Assembly (NCBI GenBank): GCA_951799445.1
Contig: OX637293.1
Location: 14,818,001-14,882,000, forward strand
DNA length: 64,000 bases
From: Pseudisothecium myosuroides
Lineage: Eukaryota > Streptophyta > Bryopsida > Hypnales > Lembophyllaceae
Direction of reading: 5' to 3'
In this document: one piece after another, positions 60,214 through 64,000 of the stretch
Position numbering within the stretch: position 1 is the stretch's first letter
How the letters are laid out: each line of letters opens with the position of its first letter
Translations under genes and position numbers: made by a program
The notes under the pieces: generated by a model
What the model was told of the DNA's origin: nothing
Seen by the model: the letters and a program-made list of their open reading frames with translations, nothing else
The model's database searches: none

Positions 60214-60218
60214 CCCGC
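59964..60218 (-). repeat. Duplicated block with tRNA-Phe, intact copy
   Basis: Counterpart of 52622-52981 in the same orientation. Read on the minus strand it is a tRNA head followed by about 180 bases of unique AT-rich sequence. This could be a gene with its 3' flank or, less likely, a tRNA-derived SINE. Confidence 0.75.
60146..60218 (-). tRNA. tRNA-Phe (anticodon GAA)
   Basis: Read on the minus strand from GCGGGGATAGCTCAGTTGGG to a 3' end CACGCTCACCGCA. The anticodon loop CTGAAGA carries GAA; GTTCGATCC forms the T loop. It matches the usual plant cytosolic tRNA-Phe, including the G-A mismatch in the acceptor stem. No intron. A run of seven T (minus strand, about 60129-60123) soon after the 3' end can serve as the Pol III terminator. 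Confidence 0.97.
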
Positions 60219-60230
60219 AACACAACGCCG

Positions 60231-60302
60231 TTCCGTAACCGGGGCTCGAACCCGGGTCGCCTGGGTGAAAGCCAGGTATCCTAACCACTAGACTATTACG
60301 GA
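60231..60302 (-). tRNA. tRNA-Glu (anticodon TTC)
   Basis: Minus-strand TCCGTAATAGTCTAGTGGTT opens the molecule and GGTTCGAGCCCCGGTTACGG closes it, with a perfect 7-bp acceptor stem. The anticodon loop CTTTCAC gives TTC. It lies 12 bases upstream of the tRNA-Phe on the same strand, so the two may be transcribed separately or as a pair. Confidence 0.96.
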
Positions 60303-61229
60303 CTATCGGACAACAAGCCGCTTCCGCTCAAGATGTCAGGCATGCGCATCGTCGAGGACTTATTTACGTGAGAGAGTGGAATCCTACTGTAAGAGATTTT
60401 CGTTTCGCGATTGTTCCATCGTTATTGGAACTGCTTCGTTTTTCACTTCTTGTAATGCTGCTGTCGACAGTTTAGGATTCGGTGCCGAATTGCAGAGATT
60501 TTGGTGGTGTTCTTGTCTCAGATTTCAATCTATAAATCGATATCACAATGTTCATCTTGTCGTGCAATTGCCTCAATTCCGACACAGTTTAAGAATCCAT
60601 GGGCCTCGATTTAATTTCCGCTGGTTTTGCGAATCCAGCGTTGTCTGTCTTCCCTTTTGTTGGCCTAATCGATTGTAAGAAACGCCCGTAGGCGTTGAAA
60701 CCCACCCTTAATCCCTAGGGTGAAAGTCAGAGTTGGCTCGGCAAGCTCCGTCTTTGGTCCGTCGGTCTTCGTCTCCAACAAGTTCGGTTTCATGGAGCTC
60801 ACCTTACGTGGGAAGCAACCTTACGAAGTAAGAGATAGTCAGGGTTCTTGACTGTTGCGTTGTATTGAACTGCATGTCTCGTTTGTCATTTTCTTCATGC
60901 AGTTGAAGTTTCAAAATTGGTTGCTGAATTGTGGAAATTCGTGGAGACAGTCTCGTCGCATCAGATGTGAAAGTCTCCCTTTGTAGATATGCTAATCTGG
61001 CACTAGTCGTACATGTGATTTTCCAGGCTAAGGGATACTGACGAATTTAGAGGAATTATATCCTGTTTCTGTTTCTGGGAGGCTTCGCTCTGGATGCCTC
61101 CTCTATCATCGCAATTAGCCTCCATGTCCATTAGTCTGCCTCATCGAAAATGTGCAGGCGGAGTGTAAGGAAGGAATGTCGCTGACCGTCGCGGTGGTTG
61201 CCCTTTGCTGGTTGTTTTGAGCTTCTGCG
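60303..61229 (+). promoter_or_regulatory. Upstream region of the 61.2-kb gene
   Basis: Balanced composition with several CpG sites, gene-like in contrast to the AT-rich repeats. It probably contains the promoter and 5' UTR of the gene starting at 61230, back to back with the tRNA-Glu. A 100-codon frame at 60376-60678 shows no domain. Confidence 0.4.
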
Positions 61230-62899
61230 ATGGATGCGGCCACGGAGCTTTCAACGGTAAGTTTAGGGTTTAGGGTTTAGAGCTTTCAACGGTGATGTTG
61301 CAATGAATTTACTTTCAGCTGCATGATTGGCCTTTTTTCTGACCTTTTTGTCATTGCTTCAGGGGGCAAAAGATGAGATAAGATACAGAAACGAAGCTGC
61401 CTCTAGGAGCACGTATTCTCCTGAAGTTCAGAAAGAGGTGGAGACGAATAAAATGAGCCGTGTATGTGGTAAATTAATAGATATCTTTCAAGTGGAAAAA
61501 GACGAATCCGGAGGAATGGCACATTTTCTTGGCCTTCGGTAAAGAGTGGGTCAAATGTAAGGCCCCATTTTTTCAGCCGCTGCAAGTTCCTGGTTGCTCA
61601 GGCTGAAGATCCCATGAGGAGAACAAACTTGCTTAAACTTTCAAGGCGCTGGAAGGAGGTATGCTGTCTATGTCGTCATGGTTACTTGGCATCCTGTCTT
61701 TTCATTGATTGAATCAAGGATTCATGGTTTTAGAATATTCAATTTGATTCACGTTGGTCATAAAATAAATAAAATTGGAAAGTCCCCATATGACCTCAAA
61801 ACTGCTCAAAACGAATGTGAAGTCCTTCTGGGGTTGCCCTATACTTTGCTACTTCATGTTTGAAGGAATCTTATTAGGAGTATCTCAATATGCAGCTGAA
61901 CGAAGACATGCAACAACACGATAGACTCCTTGCTTTAGTTGAGAAATCTCCTGCGAATATTGCTGCTGCTGTGGCTCATCAAAGAAAAGATTTTACTGAG
62001 CACCTACGAATACGCATTCAAGCAGCGTGTGCAATCTCTTGACGAGGGAGTGGAAGCAAATTCCACTGGAAGGCACGGTTTGAGCACCGTCCAACCGAGG
62101 ATGGTGCAACTGGTGATGGATCATGCCACGAAAGCTTACAGGGCGATCGTTGTGAATGGTACAGTCAAGCTACCTTATTCAAGAACAGTGGCCTCAGATT
62201 TTCCTCTGACACTGGAAGATGGAGCAGCCAACATTCTGCCAAGGATGTTGTTTTAGGTGATTGTTACGAATGATTAGGGTTGGACGACGTCGATGACGAT
62301 TATGACGAACCGTACCTTGAAGGCTGGCTGGAGTTCAACATGCTGGGAGCGTGTACTCTTGACACTGCAACCAACCAATTTCAGGTGGGTGATTTGACAC
62401 TGATGCTCTTGCTTTTTTGTCGTAATGAGCAATACTGAAACTTCATTGTATATTGTAGGTTTTATCAAATATTGATTGCTTTTGGACTTCAATTTAACCC
62501 CTTAGTGTTTGCTTGAGTCAATTTTAAACCTCCATGTACGTCTAAGTATACTTTCTAAGAAACTTGGATGTACAATACATCTAAGAAACTTTCTGAGTGC
62601 ATCTGCACCATCCCGTATTGTAGAACAAACGTTCTTCTTTCCTTTGGTATACTGAATGTTCCTTCCTAGAACTTTCAAAATTATTATGTCACATCTATAT
62701 GGATATGGACATTTTAGTCCAAATAGGCATTTAGGGCCAATGGTTTCGATGTATGCCTAATTAGTAAACCTACCAAATTGAGTCCTCTTGTTCTTGTCAC
62801 GCAGTCAACCAAATGAGTCACCCGTAAGGTGGAATCTCTCAGGTGCTAGATGATGACTCCTATACTGGTGAATGGAGAACTGCAGTCGATTTCGTATAG
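61230..62899 (+). CDS. Unrecognised small multi-exon gene, exon 4 frame in doubt
   Basis: Exons with clean splice sites and matching phases: 61230-61256 (MDAATELST), 61363-61538 (GAKDEIRYRNEAASRSTYSP to MAHFLGL), 61577-61658 (RCKFLVAQAEDP to SRRWKE), exon 4 from 61896 (LNEDMQQHDRLLALVEKSP), and 62843-62899 (VLDDDSYTGEWRTAVDFV, stop). Exon 4 read straight through to 62384 meets TGA at 62040 and 62271 yet stays in frame with DDVDDDYDEPYLEGWLEFN at its end. Either these are nonsense mutations (CGA to TGA would fit), or small indels shift the frame, or a weak intron at 62029-62277 (donor GTGCAA) restores an open 193-residue protein. The product is helical and charged, with no membrane segment. 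I do not recognise the family. Two repeats lie at its 3' part (62498 and 62900). Confidence 0.5.
62385..62842 (+). other. Last intron, with a TTAA-element tip inside
   Basis: Inside the intron, TTAA at 62494-62497 is followed by CCCCTTAGTGTTTGCTTG, like the piggyBac-related tips elsewhere. No matching right tip was found, so this may be a truncated insertion or a chance match. Confidence 0.35.
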
Positions 62900-63112
62900 G
62901 GCAATGCCCGAGGAGGAGGGTGTTTTGGGAAATAACGGGTCGACAAGGAGGGCGGAGCCCGACGAGGAGGCCTGTTATTTCCCAAAACGCCCGACGACAA
63001 GGAGCCATTGCATGACGTAAATCACGGGCAAAAGAATGAGAAATTGAAGTTGGATGAATAATCCGTAATGCCCGATTACGCAAGAAAACCCGCGCAATCG
63101 GGCATTACGTTG
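62900..63112. repeat. GC-rich double-hairpin repeat
   Basis: Two nested inverted repeats next to the stop codon of the preceding gene. TGTTTTGGGAAATAAC (62921-62936) pairs with GTTATTTCCCAAAACG (62974-62989), around GGGCGGAGCCC. CGTAATGCCCGATT (63064-63077) pairs exactly with AATCGGGCATTACG (63096-63109). The outer ends AATGCCCGA and TCGGGCATT are also inverted. CGACRAGGAG motifs recur (62941, 62961, 62994). It looks like a compact non-autonomous element; class unknown. Confidence 0.65.
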
Positions 63113-63465
63113 CAGAAGCCTCTCAGGCAATGAACATGGAATTTCCTGGGAGTGGTTTACGTTGTAGTGATAGACAAGCTCATTGTGCTGCATTGACTAC
63201 ATTGTTCAAGAACTATACTATTCAAAAAGAGATTGGGTCCTATAGTCCCTACACTCTGTCCTGAATTGATTTATAATTTGTATAAGGGCCAAAGAAACTT
63301 GGATTTCAAAGTTCAATATCCAAACTAAAAAATCCTTCATTCAAGGTGGATTGTGGCATTGGCTATAAAATAATGAAACTTTCAAAATCGTCGCAATGGG
63401 CATCCAACCTTGATAGAGGTCTTGGCTCTTAGTTTATTTGTATGAAAGACTAGTATAGTGACTAG
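63113..63465. other. Spacer before the copia fragment
   Basis: No gene recognised. The sequence turns abruptly into copia coding sequence at about 63472, after TAGTATAGTGACTAGTATAG. Confidence 0.4.
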
Positions 63466-64000
63466 TATAGTTTTCTTCACGGTGATATTACAAACACCGT
63501 CTACGTTAAACAACCTCTGGGCTTCATCGAACTTGGTCGAGAACATCTAGTCTGCAGACTGCACAAAGCATTATACGGCCTCAGACAATCATCAAGAGCC
63601 TGGTATGATCGCATTCACACTTACCTCATTTCTATCGACCTTCATCCATGCACCACTGATCCAAATCTGTATGTTCATCGCCACAACGACTCCATCGTTC
63701 TTTTGGTCATATACGTCGATGATCTCATGATCACCGGCAACAATTCTCAGCAAATCACCCGACTACAGAACCAGCTTTGCTCTGAATTCTCAATGACAAT
63801 ATTGGGCATCCTATCCTTGTACCTGGGAGTAGATTTTCTCTACAGTAACCATGGGATCATGATGTCTCACCAACGATACATTGCCAAATGCTTGAGCGAT
63901 ATGAACCTAACCGATTGTCTCCCTGCACCCACTCCTATGGAGGCTGCTCTCTACGGAACTTTGAGCAAAGAGATGGACTCGCCTCTATTGGAGGTAGAAG
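63466..64000 (+). pseudogene. Ty1/copia reverse transcriptase fragment, 5'-truncated, runs off the window
   Basis: An open frame of 178 codons continuing past the window end. In order: FLHGD (the usual AFLHGDL motif, cut just before it), VYVKQPLGF, CRLHKALYGLRQSSRAWYDR, a typical copia block, and LLVIYVDDLMITGNN with the catalytic YVDD. Then come the YLGV..., HQRYIAKCL and the A-P-TPM segment. The part upstream of FLHGD (rest of polymerase, integrase, gag) is missing and replaced by unrelated sequence. The element is therefore truncated at the left, though the visible frame has no stop. Confidence 0.92.

Noticed and set aside
61262..61282. Telomere-like TTTAGGGTTTAGGG repeat
   Set aside because: Only about three units, within an intron of a gene-like region; short interstitial runs of this kind are common in plants.
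62029..62277. Firm call of an intron within exon 4 of the unknown gene
   Set aside because: Donor (T|GTGCAA) is poor and the segment is not T-rich like the other introns; kept only as one of three explanations.

Overview
The window looks like nuclear DNA of a land plant, most likely a non-flowering one (moss, liverwort, lycophyte or fern). It holds a single-copy plant gene with 18 short exons and GT-AG introns (class I trehalose-6-phosphate synthase), plant-type tRNA-Phe and tRNA-Glu genes, plant L1-type LINE remains, a Ty1/copia fragment, and CACTA, Stowaway-like and Emigrant-like miniature elements. The lineage is an inference; no species is claimed.

Layout. About 0-40 kb is AT-rich and almost entirely made of old, mostly non-coding transposable elements. 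The centrepiece is a piggyBac-type element at 6901-12686, flanked by TTAA on both sides, with a broken transposase gene on the minus strand. Around it lie many TTAA-flanked, non-coding elements of about 0.4-0.95 kb: 13102-13837, 14590-14999, about 15004-15554, 15559-16431, 16460-17345, 27443-28373, 28914-29822, 38058-38608 and 39643-40210, plus fragments. The tips of the best ones match the two different ends of the piggyBac element, so they look like its non-autonomous derivatives. Other elements in this part are several foldback elements (one of 1.09 kb at 19010-20099), a three-copy dispersed repeat, and TIR elements of Emigrant, CACTA, Stowaway and possible PIF/Harbinger type.

From about 40.4 kb base composition rises: 40.4-42.9 kb is a GC- and CpG-rich upstream region. 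It leads into an intact trehalose-6-phosphate synthase gene (42894-51183, 18 coding exons, 1036 residues predicted), which has a degenerate phosphatase-like domain and one GC-AG intron.

From 52.6 to 60.3 kb there is a duplicated block, each copy carrying a tRNA-Phe: a decayed one at 52907-52981 and an intact one at 60146-60218. Between the copies lies a decayed minus-strand LINE that has lost the core of its reverse transcriptase and has a solo LTR nested in it (56679-57390, 5-bp target duplication). A tRNA-Glu gene follows at 60231-60302. At 61230-62899 a small multi-exon gene of unrecognised family has clean splice sites but an ambiguous reading frame in exon 4. It is followed at once by a GC-rich double-hairpin repeat (62900-63112). 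The window ends inside a 5'-truncated copia reverse transcriptase (63466-64000).

The genes do not form a pathway: one housekeeping enzyme gene, two tRNA genes and one unknown gene are embedded in transposon remains. The most unusual signal is the piggyBac element with its family of TTAA-flanked relatives.
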